A DNA stretch of 64,000 nucleotides. It comes from Candidatus Saccharimonadota bacterium. Its GTDB lineage: Bacteria; Patescibacteriota; Saccharimonadia; Saccharimonadales; Saccharimonadaceae. Below, one piece after another: positions 36,118 to 45,000 of this stretch (its first letter is position 1; each line of letters begins with the position of its first letter). The position numbers and the translations under genes are program-made. Where the stretch lies: positions 20,705-84,704 of the forward strand of contig JAFUBT010000006.1 in assembly GCA_017460065.1 (NCBI GenBank), in the 5' to 3' direction. The notes under the pieces are model-generated. The model did no database searches, was not told the DNA's origin, and saw only the letters and a program-made list of their open reading frames with translations.

Positions 36118-37947
36118 ATGACCAAGATAATGTTAGTCGAAGACGATCGGTCTTTGCGAGATATATACCACATTAGGTTGGCTGCCGAGGGCTATAGCAT
36201 CGCGCTGGCGAGCGACGGCGAGGAAGCACTCAGCGTCGTAGTGCAAGAACAGCCAGACCTTATCATTGCAGACGTAATGATGCCAAAAATCTCTGGTTTT
36301 GATATGTTAGACATTCTGCGCTCACAGCCAGAAACTAAGAACATCAAAGTAATCGTAATGACTGCGCTATCCAGCGAGGAGCAGCGCCAACGGGGCGAAG
36401 CTCTTGGCGCCGAGAAATACCTCGTTAAGTCGCAAGTTGGCATTGAGGACGTCATCAATGCTGTGCACGAGGTCTTAGGCGATGCCCCTAATGCTAATGC
36501 GCAAACTAATATTCGCATGGCAAAAGTCATGAACGACGTCGAAAGTGCCAACCGTCCAGCGGCACCGGCTAACGCCGTTCCGGCAACCAATGCGCCCGTA
36601 TCAACCGCTACGCCCAATGCCGCGCCAGCCGTGCCCAACGCCGTGCCAGTAGCCAACCCGACATCCGCTGCAGCACCGACACCGACTAGCGCTCCTGCTG
36701 CGACTAATCCTCCCGCAAGCCCAGCCGCAGCGAATCCAGCAGCAAGCACGCAGGCTGCTCCAGTTACTGCAAGTCCGACGCTAATGCCAACTCCTGCTCC
36801 AGCGCCAGCGCCACAAAATCCGGCGCCAGCTATGCCTACCGCCAATCCGGCAGTACCGCCGAACACGATGCCGCCCAATCCACCCGCACAAAACGGAGCG
36901 CCACCGGCAAATTTTGAGCAAGCCCCTGCTGCCATGCCAGCAAACCCGACGCCTGACGCAGACCAAAATCCTGCCCAAGTCGTAGCGGGGGCAACACCAA
37001 CACAAGACGATCAAACCTATGCCGCAGCGCCGGCCGCCATGCCGCAGCAAGTATATGCGCAGATGCCGATGCAATCGCCGATTCCGGTGCAAATTACCGT
37101 TCAAACACAAAGCGCTGCCCCTTCGGAACCGCAGGCTATCCCAGCCACGCCGCCAAAAGAGCGCGGCGCCAACGAGCGCATTATTCAGCCACTCAGTGAT
37201 CCAACACTCGATACGCAGCGCGACGAGATGCAAAAACGCATGGAGGAGATGCTGGGCCAAGATACGCTACCCGCACAACCAGAAACCATCAATACCCAGA
37301 CGGCTGCGCAAAATCCCGTAGTAGCACCCGAAGCCTCCACTGCACCTGCGCCAACGGAAACTACAACGCCAACCGAGGCTCCGGCGCCCCCTACGGAACC
37401 AGCAAATACAGTCGACGCGAAAGAAACTGCAGAGATTAACAAAGCCGAGACCACCGAGGACGTTCCAGCTCCCGGAGCATCGACCCCCACCGAAGTGCAG
37501 CAGCCCTCGCTCAAGACTAGTGCTGCCGCCCAAGCCGCTACTGGCATCGAGCAAGTCACTGCTGATACCGAAATCCCCAGCATTGACGAAATCGAAGATC
37601 CTGGCGTCGACGTAACAGTCAAAGCCGCTGTACCAGGATACCTCTCAGATTTGACCGAAGAACTCTCAAATGATTTGGCAAGCGAGACCGAGCTTGATCC
37701 TAATTCAATGGAAGCCAGGATGCGCGCTGAGCTGTCGACGGATGAAGTGACAGCTGCCGCCGAAGCCAAAGCCGCTGCCGAAATTGCTGCACGCCAAGCC
37801 GAGGCCGAAGCCTTAGCCGAAACGCCCACTCATCAAGTTAAACAAACTGCAAGCAACAGCCCGAACATCCACAACGATTCAGCCACACCAAGCGATGGCA
37901 ACTCGGCCAAGCCAGATAACGACAGTCCGAACAATGCGGCTGAATAA
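36118..37947 (+). CDS. Response regulator receiver domain fused to a long Pro/Ala-rich tail
   Basis: 609 aa. Residues 1-121 are a complete receiver domain: acidic pair (VEDD, 7-10), phosphoacceptor Asp52 in IIADVMMPKISG, Thr in VIVMTALSS, and Lys in KYLVKSQVG. Instead of a DNA-binding or enzymatic output domain, about 490 residues of low-complexity sequence follow: Pro/Ala/Asn/Thr-rich to about residue 330, then a mixed Glu/Ala-rich region with EMQKRMEEMLGQ. The tail is probably disordered and could act as a scaffold or spacer. Its stop overlaps the pseudouridine synthase start by 14 nt. Confidence 0.88.
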   Translation: MTKIMLVEDDRSLRDIYHIRLAAEGYSIALASDGEEALSVVVQEQPDLIIADVMMPKISGFDMLDILRSQPETKNIKVIVMTALSSEEQRQRGEALGAEKYLVKSQVGIEDVINAVHEVLGDAPNANAQTNIRMAKVMNDVESANRPAAPANAVPATNAPVSTATPNAAPAVPNAVPVANPTSAAAPTPTSAPAATNPPASPAAANPAASTQAAPVTASPTLMPTPAPAPAPQNPAPAMPTANPAVPPNTMPPNPPAQNGAPPANFEQAPAAMPANPTPDADQNPAQVVAGATPTQDDQTYAAAPAAMPQQVYAQMPMQSPIPVQITVQTQSAAPSEPQAIPATPPKERGANERIIQPLSDPTLDTQRDEMQKRMEEMLGQDTLPAQPETINTQTAAQNPVVAPEASTAPAPTETTTPTEAPAPPTEPANTVDAKETAEINKAETTEDVPAPGASTPTEVQQPSLKTSAAAQAATGIEQVTADTEIPSIDEIEDPGVDVTVKAAVPGYLSDLTEELSNDLASETELDPNSMEARMRAELSTDEVTAAAEAKAAAEIAARQAEAEALAETPTHQVKQTASNSPNIHNDSATPSDGNSAKPDNDSPNNAAE

Positions 37948-38605
37948 ATACCTTGCCACTAATTTTGGCGTCTCTCGCCGCGAGGCCGACGAATTGATTG
38001 CGAGCGGTAAGGTGTTAGTAAACGGTAAAGTTGCCACGATTGGCCGCCAACTGGACGAGGGCGATGCCGTAAGTGTCGCCGGGCGGCAGATTCAACTGCA
38101 AAGTCTCCGGTATCTAATGCTCAACAAGCCACGCGGCTATGTATGCAGCCGCAAAAGTCAGGGTGATGTGCCAACGATTTATGCCTTATTGCCCGCAAAA
38201 TACCAACAACTCAAAAGCGTTGGCCGGCTCGATAAAGATTCTTCCGGCTTGATTTTATTGACAAATGATGGCGATTTCGCCTTTCAAATGACACACCCAA
38301 AATTTGTCAAAACTAAAGTTTACCACGTCAAGTTAGACCGTGAACTTGCACCGCTGCACCAACAGATGATTGCTGAATTTGGCGTCGAGCTAAGCGATGG
38401 GCGAAGCAAGTTGGGGCTTATGCGACTTACCGAAGAGAACCGCCAGGAATGGGAGGTTACCATGTCCGAGGGGCGTAACCGGCAAATTCGTCGCACTTTC
38501 GAAGCACTGGGTTACAAAGTGGTAGATTTAGAGCGCAAAATCTTTGGCCCTTATCTCTTGGGAGATTTGGCCACGGGTCAGTATATCGAAATCGACAAAA
38601 AATAG
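37934..38605 (+). CDS. rRNA pseudouridine synthase (RsuA/RluB/RluE family)
   Basis: 223 aa from the ATG at 37934. An S4 RNA-binding domain (MRLNKYLATNFGVSRREADELI, 1-60) is followed by the catalytic domain with Asp in SVGRLDKDSSGLILLTNDG (about 100). The MLNKPRGYVCS motif and the C-terminal EGRNRQIRRTFEALGY are diagnostic of the family. Which uridine of the small or large subunit rRNA is modified cannot be told. The start lies inside the response regulator 3' end, so it is coupled to the two-component genes. Confidence 0.92.
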   Translation: MRLNKYLATNFGVSRREADELIASGKVLVNGKVATIGRQLDEGDAVSVAGRQIQLQSLRYLMLNKPRGYVCSRKSQGDVPTIYALLPAKYQQLKSVGRLDKDSSGLILLTNDGDFAFQMTHPKFVKTKVYHVKLDRELAPLHQQMIAEFGVELSDGRSKLGLMRLTEENRQEWEVTMSEGRNRQIRRTFEALGYKVVDLERKIFGPYLLGDLATGQYIEIDKK

Positions 38606-38632
38606 CCCCGTACGCAGGGGGCGGTTTTTAGT
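38604..38632 (+). terminator. Terminator of the pseudouridine synthase gene
   Basis: GCCCC / GGGGGC hairpin and T5, overlapping the stop region of the converging ftsA gene. Confidence 0.75.
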
Positions 38633-39917
38633 TTTTGAGTAAACGTGCCAACTTGGCCTTGATGCCATTGTTGCCGCCGACGCCAATCAGGGTATCGATG
38701 CCAACCCGCAACAAGCCCATGGCCGTGACAAAAGTGTGATCTAATTCGCGATCAGTTTCATTGACGATGCCAGAAATATCGTCAATTTCAATGAGACGTA
38801 CGATAGGACGACGCGCAAAAGGCAAGGACTGATACCAATCGCCGGTTGCGAGGGTTTCGGGAATATGCGACAAGCTTGCACCGCCACCGCAGAGGAGGAT
38901 TTGTCCAGGCAATGTATCGACTTGGTCGAATTCCTCCAGGGCTAGCTCAACCCCCGACTGCCAAACATCCAAATTGCGTTCGATTGCCGCATCGAGTTTT
39001 TTGCGAATCTCGGGGCGCATTTTGGGGTCTTCGTTGAGCAGCTTGAGCTTCTCGGCGTCTTCAAAACTCAACCCCAAGCTATTAGCAATCTGATGCGTAA
39101 AACTGCGGCCGCCAATCGAGAACATTTTAGTACCATCAACGCCACCGTCATCTACCACAGCAATATCTGTCGTGCCGCCGCCAATATCCATCACGATACC
39201 AGAAAAGCTCGACTCTACGTCGTCGCCAAGGCAAGCCCGGCACACCGCAAACGGCTCAACGGCGACCGTAACTAGATCAAGCTGCAGCTCATCACAGACT
39301 TTCTCGATAGCCGAAATATGCACTAGCGGCGCATAGGCGGTATAAATCTGGACAATGACTTCTTTGCCCTTAAAGCCAATTGGATTAGATACCTTATAGC
39401 CATCAATGCGTAGAGATACTAGCGCGGAGTTAATTAAACGCACATCGACATCGGGATTGTTTGTCTCAATTGCCAGCTCGCGTCGCGCTCGTTCGCCAGC
39501 TTTTTGCTGGACGCGCTTGATGATGCGCGACATTTCTTCCTCAGTAATTTGTTTGCTGGCGTCGTGGCGGCGATATTTAATCGAGGTCGTATTACCCTTG
39601 ATCAGCTCGCCAGCGATACCGACAACGACCTCCTTGGCGCGTACCTCGGCCATCTCCTCGGCTTTGATGAGGGCTTCTTCGCAGGTTTTCGCGACACCTT
39701 GGATGTCTGCGATAGCGCCAGCGTAAATGTTAGTCGGGGCTTCGTGCGCCTTGCCGACACCGACAATTCGGACATTATCTCGGCTTTTCTTCGCAATCAA
39801 AGCCTTGACGTACTCGGTACCAATGTCGAGCGCTAACAGATAATCGTCAGGGTTATTTTTGAGCTGAGCAATATCTGACTCGTCGTTGGTCTTGGCTTTG
39901 CGCGGAAAGATACTCAT
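38628..39917 (-). CDS. ftsA: Cell division protein FtsA
   Basis: 429 aa. It is an actin-like ATPase that ties FtsZ to the membrane. Phosphate-1 LALDIGTEYVKALI (about 29), SHS2 (1C) region with VVVGIAGELIKG, phosphate-2 VMDIGGGTTDIAVV (about 238), and adenosine motif LLCGGGASLSHIPE (about 341) are visible. The end GIKAKLARLLKN could form the amphipathic membrane helix. No ftsZ follows; the gene stands alone with a leaderless-type promoter. A PilM-type ATPase is the main alternative, but no pil genes are near. Confidence 0.88.
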   Translation of the reverse strand: MSIFPRKAKTNDESDIAQLKNNPDDYLLALDIGTEYVKALIAKKSRDNVRIVGVGKAHEAPTNIYAGAIADIQGVAKTCEEALIKAEEMAEVRAKEVVVGIAGELIKGNTTSIKYRRHDASKQITEEEMSRIIKRVQQKAGERARRELAIETNNPDVDVRLINSALVSLRIDGYKVSNPIGFKGKEVIVQIYTAYAPLVHISAIEKVCDELQLDLVTVAVEPFAVCRACLGDDVESSFSGIVMDIGGGTTDIAVVDDGGVDGTKMFSIGGRSFTHQIANSLGLSFEDAEKLKLLNEDPKMRPEIRKKLDAAIERNLDVWQSGVELALEEFDQVDTLPGQILLCGGGASLSHIPETLATGDWYQSLPFARRPIVRLIEIDDISGIVNETDRELDHTFVTAMGLLRVGIDTLIGVGGNNGIKAKLARLLKN

Positions 39918-39924
39918 GCTTAAA

Positions 39925-39930
39925 ATTATA
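39925..39930 (-). promoter_or_regulatory. ftsA -10 box, leaderless start
   Basis: TGC-TATAAT on the minus strand ending 7 nt before the ATG at 39917. Confidence 0.75.
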
Positions 39931-39959
39931 GCATTATTCGGAGAAAAAGCACTATTACT

Positions 39960-39988
39960 TTGACTTTTTAGGCACTTTGTGATATAAT
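39960..39988 (+). promoter_or_regulatory. Consensus promoter of the 135-aa orphan gene
   Basis: TTGACT, 17-nt spacer ending TTTGTGA, TATAAT; divergent from ftsA. Confidence 0.85.
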
Positions 39989-40042
39989 TAAAAGGTTAGT
40001 TCGTCCAAAATCTTGCCGATGACACAAACGGAGGTGGTTTTT

Positions 40043-40450
40043 ATGGCAATGATTGAACAGTACTTTGAAAATGTTTATGATGCATTTTGGCATATCGTCA
40101 GCTGCGCCGAACATGGGGCACTGGCTGAAGAAGACGCCAAGCAAGTGCGTGAGTTGGTAACTAGTTTTGGCGAGGACTTGCCGTCATTTAGCTATGCGCT
40201 ACAAATCTATAAGGACAACCCAGAGCTAATCGTCAATAAACGGGCTTTCGCGCTGGCCTGCGACCGTTATTATGCTCACGCCTGTACAATCGACGTCATG
40301 CGAGCATTCGATAGCCCGGATTTCCGCACCAGCAACGGCTGCGCCAGCGCTCAAGTCGAACTGATGAAAGCTGTCCAATATATCTCGTGGGTACTTTGGC
40401 ACACTCACCAAAGATTATGCCGCTTGAGCAGCCCTAGCCAGCGCAGTTAA
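40043..40450 (+). CDS. Orphan protein of unknown function (135 aa)
   Basis: Not recognised. The start is the ATG at 40043 because GGAGGTGG (40030-40037) sits 5 nt before it; an open frame upstream to 40013 lies in the leader. A small, soluble, helical protein rich in His, Cys, Tyr and Trp (for example AFWHIVSCAEHG, ISWVLWHTHQRLC). Single-gene unit with a consensus promoter about 55 nt upstream and a terminator 25 nt downstream, the same design as the unknown genes at 3474, 20427-21050 and 56313-56864. Confidence 0.78.
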   Translation: MAMIEQYFENVYDAFWHIVSCAEHGALAEEDAKQVRELVTSFGEDLPSFSYALQIYKDNPELIVNKRAFALACDRYYAHACTIDVMRAFDSPDFRTSNGCASAQVELMKAVQYISWVLWHTHQRLCRLSSPSQRS

Positions 40451-40474
40451 TGCCTCAATGCCACATAATAAATA

Positions 40475-40500
40475 TCGGCAGCCCACGGGCTGCCGTTTTT
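40475..40500 (+). terminator. Terminator of the 135-aa orphan gene
   Basis: CGGCAGCCC / GGGCTGCCG hairpin and T5; it may also stop alaS transcripts from the other side. Confidence 0.85.
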
Positions 40501-40521
40501 ATGTTTCTCTGGATAGTTGCG

Positions 40522-42396
40522 CTATTCGACGATGGCCTTGATGCGACGTATACCGGCAGCGCTAGACTCTTCTTTCTTGATTCTGAAGTGTCCAATTTGG
40601 CCAGTATGCTCAACATGTGGGCCACCACAAACCTCGCGCGATACTGGATGGTCAAAATCGCCAATGGTATATACCGTCAGCTGGTCGGGATATTTATCCC
40701 AGAATTGGCCGTGCGCTTTGAGAACATCGCGTGCATAGGTTTTATCAAATTCATCATGCGTGACGGCCAAATCGGCCTGGATCCACTCGTTAACTTTAGT
40801 CTCAATGGCCTGTTTTTCTTCGGGCGTCAGTTTGCGGTCTAAGTTAAAGTCGAAACGTAGACGTTCGGCCGTAATATTGCTCCCCTGCTGGCTAATCTTA
40901 GGATCAATCAGTTGTTGCAGGGCGGCTAATAGTAAATGCGTAGCGGTGTGGTATTTTGTCGTTTGTTCGCCATGATCTTCCAGGCCACCTTTGAACATCC
41001 CCTTACTAGCGGTCTGAGAGCGCTGGCGTTGCTCGGCCAGAGCGGCATCGAACTCTTGGCGCCAGTTAGCGCTAAGCGGAATATCGCGGCGGAAAGCCTC
41101 TTCAACCGACAACTCGAGTGGAAAACCATAGGTATCCTGCAACATGAACAATTCTTTGCCAGTGAGGCCACCCTGCTGGAAGCGCGTCAGCTCCTTCATG
41201 CCACGACGCAAAGTGCGGCGGAAGGCCTGTTCTTCATGACTGAGTGTTTCGAGGACTGCTCCACGTGTTGTCAAGATACTATCTGGTAAATCACGGTAGC
41301 TTTCGGCAATGAGCGGCAAGATTTCGGCTAGAAAATCTTGTTCAATGCCAAGATTGAGCGCCTTAAGGATTGCGCGGCGAATCAGACGACGTAGAGCGTA
41401 ACCCTGCTGTTTATTTGAGGGCTTCAGCCCCTGTGCGGTTAAAAGGTACGCGCCACGCAAATGATCAGCGATGACCCGCATATCGGCAGTGTTGGACTCG
41501 TATTTCTTGCCAGATAACTCGACTAACTTGTCGACGATCGGACGCAACAACGAAATCTGAAAAACGTCATAAGAATCCATGGCGGCAGCGGCAATGCGCT
41601 CTAGACCGGCACCAAAGTCGACATTCTTATCTTTCAGCTCTTCAAAGCTGCCATCCTCAAGGCGACGATACTGCATAAAGACCTGGTTGCCGATTTCCAT
41701 GAAGCGCGCACCGTCCGATGCCGGATGAGCTTTGCCATATTTAGCTTCGTCTTGGTGCTCAGCGCCAAAATCATAAAATACTTCCGAATCGGGGCCGCAG
41801 GGGTCGCCAATGGGTGTACTTTCGATACCGCCACCGCGCGACCACCAGTTTTCTCTGTCATTGTAGAAGAAGATCCGTTCGCTGCCACGAATGCCACGTT
41901 GGTCGCCATTGGCCGCCGTATCTATTTCGGCAATTTCCGCCTCGATGCCAGCTTCCTTGAAAACTTGCTGCCAGATTTTGGCCGCCTCATCATCGCGCGG
42001 AATGTGATATTTCTCGCTGCCGATAAAGCAAGTGACGTAAATTTTAGCAGGGTCAAGACCAACTTCCTTAGTTAAGAACTCGAAGAAATTCCGAATTTGC
42101 TCTTCTTTGAAATAATCACCTAGCGACCAGTTGCCCAGCATCTCAAACACCGTCGTATGTCGAGGGTCGCCCACATCATCAATATCCTGTAGGCGCAGAC
42201 AGGGCTGCGAATCAGTCAAACGCTTGCCCGCCTTGTGCGCCTTACCCAGAAGATAGGGCAAGAGCGGCTGCATACCCGAACCCGTAAAGAGTGTTGTCGG
42301 GTCGTTTTCGAGTACTAAGGGCGCCGGCTCGATTAGGGCGTGTCCTTTAGCTTGCATAAAATCAAGATATTTTTGGCGAATTTCACTTGCGTTCAT
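40522..42396 (-). CDS. alaS: Alanine-tRNA ligase, short form without C-Ala domain
   Basis: 624 aa from the ATG at 42396; the open frame upstream lies in mnmA. It charges tRNA-Ala. The catalytic domain has PTTLFTGSGMQPLLPYLLG and GDPRHTTVFEMLGNWSLGDYF (about 75-95). The editing domain keeps its zinc ligands HTATH (about 500) and CGGPH (about 593). The protein ends right after the editing domain, about 250 residues shorter than the bacterial norm, so the C-Ala/DHHA1 dimerisation domain is missing. The -10 TATAGT overlaps the mnmA stop and ends 6 nt before the ATG. Confidence 0.95.
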   Translation of the reverse strand: MNASEIRQKYLDFMQAKGHALIEPAPLVLENDPTTLFTGSGMQPLLPYLLGKAHKAGKRLTDSQPCLRLQDIDDVGDPRHTTVFEMLGNWSLGDYFKEEQIRNFFEFLTKEVGLDPAKIYVTCFIGSEKYHIPRDDEAAKIWQQVFKEAGIEAEIAEIDTAANGDQRGIRGSERIFFYNDRENWWSRGGGIESTPIGDPCGPDSEVFYDFGAEHQDEAKYGKAHPASDGARFMEIGNQVFMQYRRLEDGSFEELKDKNVDFGAGLERIAAAAMDSYDVFQISLLRPIVDKLVELSGKKYESNTADMRVIADHLRGAYLLTAQGLKPSNKQQGYALRRLIRRAILKALNLGIEQDFLAEILPLIAESYRDLPDSILTTRGAVLETLSHEEQAFRRTLRRGMKELTRFQQGGLTGKELFMLQDTYGFPLELSVEEAFRRDIPLSANWRQEFDAALAEQRQRSQTASKGMFKGGLEDHGEQTTKYHTATHLLLAALQQLIDPKISQQGSNITAERLRFDFNLDRKLTPEEKQAIETKVNEWIQADLAVTHDEFDKTYARDVLKAHGQFWDKYPDQLTVYTIGDFDHPVSREVCGGPHVEHTGQIGHFRIKKEESSAAGIRRIKAIVE

Positions 42397-42402
42397 CTTG
42401 TA

Positions 42403-42408
42403 ACTATA
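42403..42408 (-). promoter_or_regulatory. alaS -10 box inside the mnmA stop codon
   Basis: TATAGT on the minus strand, containing the mnmA TAG and ending 6 nt before the alaS ATG. Confidence 0.5.
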
Positions 42409-43426
42409 CAATAATCCCGCCACCGAGGCAAACATTACCGCGGTAGAAAACAACCGACTGCCCAGCAGTAAGGGATTTTTGTGCGTCGGCAAAATGCACC
42501 GTTTGTGCGTCGGCATCAAAGGTTGCAGACACCAGCGGCGCTCGATGCCGGATGCGCGCCATGATTTGCCTGTCGGCAGGCGCCCGCAGTAGAACGTCGC
42601 GTAACTGCGCTTGGTTAGACCAGAGCTTGCGTGCATTAAGGTTGCGCGAGACGTAAACGATATTTGCGGCCATATCTTTTTTGACCACGTAATATGGCAG
42701 GCCCTGCGTCAAGCCAAGGCCGTGACGTTGCCCTAGCGTGTAGAAAATAGCCCCATCATGCAGCCCCAACTCTTGGCCGGTTTCGAGCTCAACGATTTTA
42801 CCGGGTCGAGTCTCAATAAATTCTGCCAAAAAATCCTTCATGTTGGCTTCGCCGACGAAGCAAACCCCCATCGATTCGGCTTTATGCGCCACGCTCAGTT
42901 GTAGTTGTTCAGCCAAAGCGCGTACTTCGGTCTTCAGCAGGTCGCCGAGTGGGAAAATCGTGCGCGCGATGACGGCGGGCTGGATGCGATACAGGAAATA
43001 GGTTTGGTCTTTATTGTCGTCTTTGGCGCACAGTAGTTCTGCGCCACGCGTCTTGGCATAATGGCCGGTCGCAATGGCTTCTGCCCCCTGCTCAAAGGCG
43101 GTTTCGGCGAAGAGTTTAAATTTAATTTCTTGGTTGCACATGATGTCGGGATTTGGCGTGTTGCCCTTTTGATATTCCGCCAACATGTAATCGACGACTT
43201 TTTGTTTGTATTCGGTCTCAAAATCGAAGACCCGAAAATCAATACCCAACCTGACCGCTACTCGCTTAGCATCGGCTAAATCTTCCGCCCAGGGGCATTT
43301 CATGCCCGGCAAATTCTGGCTCCAATTTTTCATATAAACACCTGTTACTTCGTGTCCTTGCTGCTGCAAAAGATGGGCCGAAACAGCCGAATCAACGCCG
43401 CCAGACATGCCTAGAAATACTTTCAT
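42404..43426 (-). CDS. mnmA: tRNA-specific 2-thiouridylase MnmA
   Basis: 340 aa from the ATG at 43426 (a TTG two codons upstream is less likely). It thiolates U34 of tRNA-Lys, Glu and Gln. The PP-loop is FLGMSGGVDSAVSAHLL (4-20). The two catalytic cysteines are in DIMCNQEIKF (about 97) and MGVCFVGEANMKDF (about 190). The C-terminal barrel is complete (LGQRHGLGL, KDMAANIVYVSR). iscS lies just upstream in the same direction and supplies the sulfur, so the pair forms a tRNA-thiolation unit; no thiI or tusA is seen. Confidence 0.96.
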   Translation of the reverse strand: MKVFLGMSGGVDSAVSAHLLQQQGHEVTGVYMKNWSQNLPGMKCPWAEDLADAKRVAVRLGIDFRVFDFETEYKQKVVDYMLAEYQKGNTPNPDIMCNQEIKFKLFAETAFEQGAEAIATGHYAKTRGAELLCAKDDNKDQTYFLYRIQPAVIARTIFPLGDLLKTEVRALAEQLQLSVAHKAESMGVCFVGEANMKDFLAEFIETRPGKIVELETGQELGLHDGAIFYTLGQRHGLGLTQGLPYYVVKKDMAANIVYVSRNLNARKLWSNQAQLRDVLLRAPADRQIMARIRHRAPLVSATFDADAQTVHFADAQKSLTAGQSVVFYRGNVCLGGGIIV

Positions 43427-43443
43427 GGCCAAAATTAAGCCAG

Positions 43444-44604
43444 TCAGCGTGCGCTAGACTGGGCGAGCCGCTCCTGCTCGGCAATAATGGTTTCACGAAT
43501 GAGTTTACCGGCAGCGGCAACGTTTTCTGCGTCATTGAGCCGGCCTAGCGTTAAGCGTAATGAGCCAGCGATCTCTGCCTCACTCAGGCCAATAGCCTGC
43601 AAAGTTGGCGATTTGCGCCCTTTACTGGCCGCACAGGCGGCACCAGTCGAAACATAGATGCCCTGATCTTCCAGACGAAAAATGAGTCGCTCAGCGTCTA
43701 GGCCAGCAACACTCAGCGTGAGAAAATTGGGCAACTGAGTCTTAGTATTGCCCAGAAAACGAATATTAGGGATATCGGCTAAACTCTGTTGGAGCTGTAC
43801 GCGGAGCGTACGTAGACGTTTTTGTTCGGCGTGCAAGTGCCTGGCCGCTTCCTGAACGGCGGCAGCAAAGGCGATCACGCCAGCGACATTTTCGGTGCCG
43901 CTGCGTAAGCCCATTTCTTGACCGCCACCAAGTTGCTGTGGCTGCAAGCGTACACGATGGCTGATGTAGAGCGCCCCTACGCCTTTGGGGCCATAAACCT
44001 TTGCAGCATTGATAGTTAGCAAATCCACACCCAAACGAGCAACTTTCAGCTCCATCAAACCCAAACCCTGGGAAGCATCGCAGTGAAAATATAACGGAGT
44101 CTGTTCGCCTGCCAAGGCACGACGCTGGCGCTCGGCCGTAATCAGACGAGATAGTTCAGAGATAGGCTGAATAGTGCCGAGCTCGCTGCTAGCCAAGCAT
44201 ACTGAGACAAACTGTGTCTGCGGCGAAAGGCGTTGGGCAAAGTCCCCCAAGTCGATGCGACCGTTCTGATCGACACCAACTACTTGACTATTGGAACGAT
44301 GCCGAGCATTCTCCATCACAGCAGGGTGCTCGACGGCCGATACTAATATTGCCGCGTCATCCGCAACCAGCGAGAAGGCTAAATTAATCGATTCCGTAGC
44401 ACCAGAAGTCATAACCAAATCTGCACCCTTGGCGCCGATAACGTGCGCAATAGCATCCTTGGCCGCCTCATACTGACGCCGAACCTCGACCGCAGGCAAA
44501 TACGCCGCAGAAGGATTAAAAAACTGCATCGCCAAATATGGCTGCATGGCGCGCTGAGCTTTTTCGGACATAGGCGTCGCGGCGGCGTGGTCGAGATATA
44601 TCAT
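43444..44604 (-). CDS. iscS: Cysteine desulfurase (IscS/NifS family)
   Basis: 386 aa. A PLP enzyme that takes sulfur from cysteine for MnmA and possibly Fe-S clusters. IYLDHAAATPMSEKA (2-16) binds PLP phosphate, HCDASQGLG (about 181) contacts the ring, and the Schiff-base Lys is in INAAKVYGPKGVGALY (about 203), where the usual SGHK reads NAAK. The active Cys is in STGAACAASKGRKSP (about 325). A TAATAT box ends 6 nt before the ATG. The loss of the His next to the Lys deserves checking. Confidence 0.92.
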   Translation of the reverse strand: MIYLDHAAATPMSEKAQRAMQPYLAMQFFNPSAAYLPAVEVRRQYEAAKDAIAHVIGAKGADLVMTSGATESINLAFSLVADDAAILVSAVEHPAVMENARHRSNSQVVGVDQNGRIDLGDFAQRLSPQTQFVSVCLASSELGTIQPISELSRLITAERQRRALAGEQTPLYFHCDASQGLGLMELKVARLGVDLLTINAAKVYGPKGVGALYISHRVRLQPQQLGGGQEMGLRSGTENVAGVIAFAAAVQEAARHLHAEQKRLRTLRVQLQQSLADIPNIRFLGNTKTQLPNFLTLSVAGLDAERLIFRLEDQGIYVSTGAACAASKGRKSPTLQAIGLSEAEIAGSLRLTLGRLNDAENVAAAGKLIRETIIAEQERLAQSSAR

Positions 44605-44610
44605 TGTCTT

Positions 44611-44616
44611 ATATTA
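44611..44616 (-). promoter_or_regulatory. iscS -10 box, leaderless start
   Basis: TAATAT on the minus strand, 6 nt before the ATG at 44604; a TGTAAT two bases upstream is an alternative. Confidence 0.5.
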
Positions 44617-44646
44617 CAACAACTTTTCGGCATAAAGCAAGCATGA

Positions 44647-45000
44647 CTAATCGCGGTAAATGCTACGTTTAATCAATTTTAGATACGCCTTAGTAGCGTC
44701 GGCAAAATGCTGCAATTCGGGTCCTGTGACTTTCTCGAAATTCTGCGTCCCGACGCGCTTAAATACGCCGTTTTGACGTACTTCGTAACGGATAATCAGG
44801 CCATCTTCGTACCAGAGCCAGACATTCTCACGCAAACAGAAAAATTCCCGGGTATGTCCTGGCTTAACGTCACCAAACAATGTTCGCCCGAGTGCCGATT
44901 CGGCATTGATGAGCTCGCGTTCGACTGATTTACGGCGCTCGGCAGAGCTGACGGGAGCGGGCTTTTTTAAGAAATTTTGGCCAAGATGGAGTTTCGACAT
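44647..45000 (-). CDS. Small conserved-looking protein of unknown function (117 aa)
   Basis: Not recognised. A basic N-terminus (SKLHLGQNFLKKP) is followed by a compact domain with beta-strand character: TREFFCLRENVWLWYEDGLIIRYEVRQNGVFKRV, then a helical end (PELQHFADATKAYLKLIKRSIY). No signal peptide or TM segment. The ATG lies 34 nt inside the upstream 86-aa gene in another frame, so the two are coupled. Last gene of the run DUF4868-tatD-86 aa-117 aa. Confidence 0.7.
   Translation of the reverse strand: MSKLHLGQNFLKKPAPVSSAERRKSVERELINAESALGRTLFGDVKPGHTREFFCLRENVWLWYEDGLIIRYEVRQNGVFKRVGTQNFEKVTGPELQHFADATKAYLKLIKRSIYRD

Noticed and set aside
36192..37829. Long antisense frames opposite the response regulator tail (247, 159, 214 and 95 aa)
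   Set aside because: They mirror the Pro/Ala-rich, GC-biased sense sequence, giving Gly/Ala/Cys/Trp-rich proteins without Shine-Dalgarno or family features.
42397..42636. Longer N-terminus for AlaS
   Set aside because: The upstream 80 codons overlap mnmA coding sequence and do not resemble AlaS; the family N-terminus begins at MNASEIRQKYLDF.
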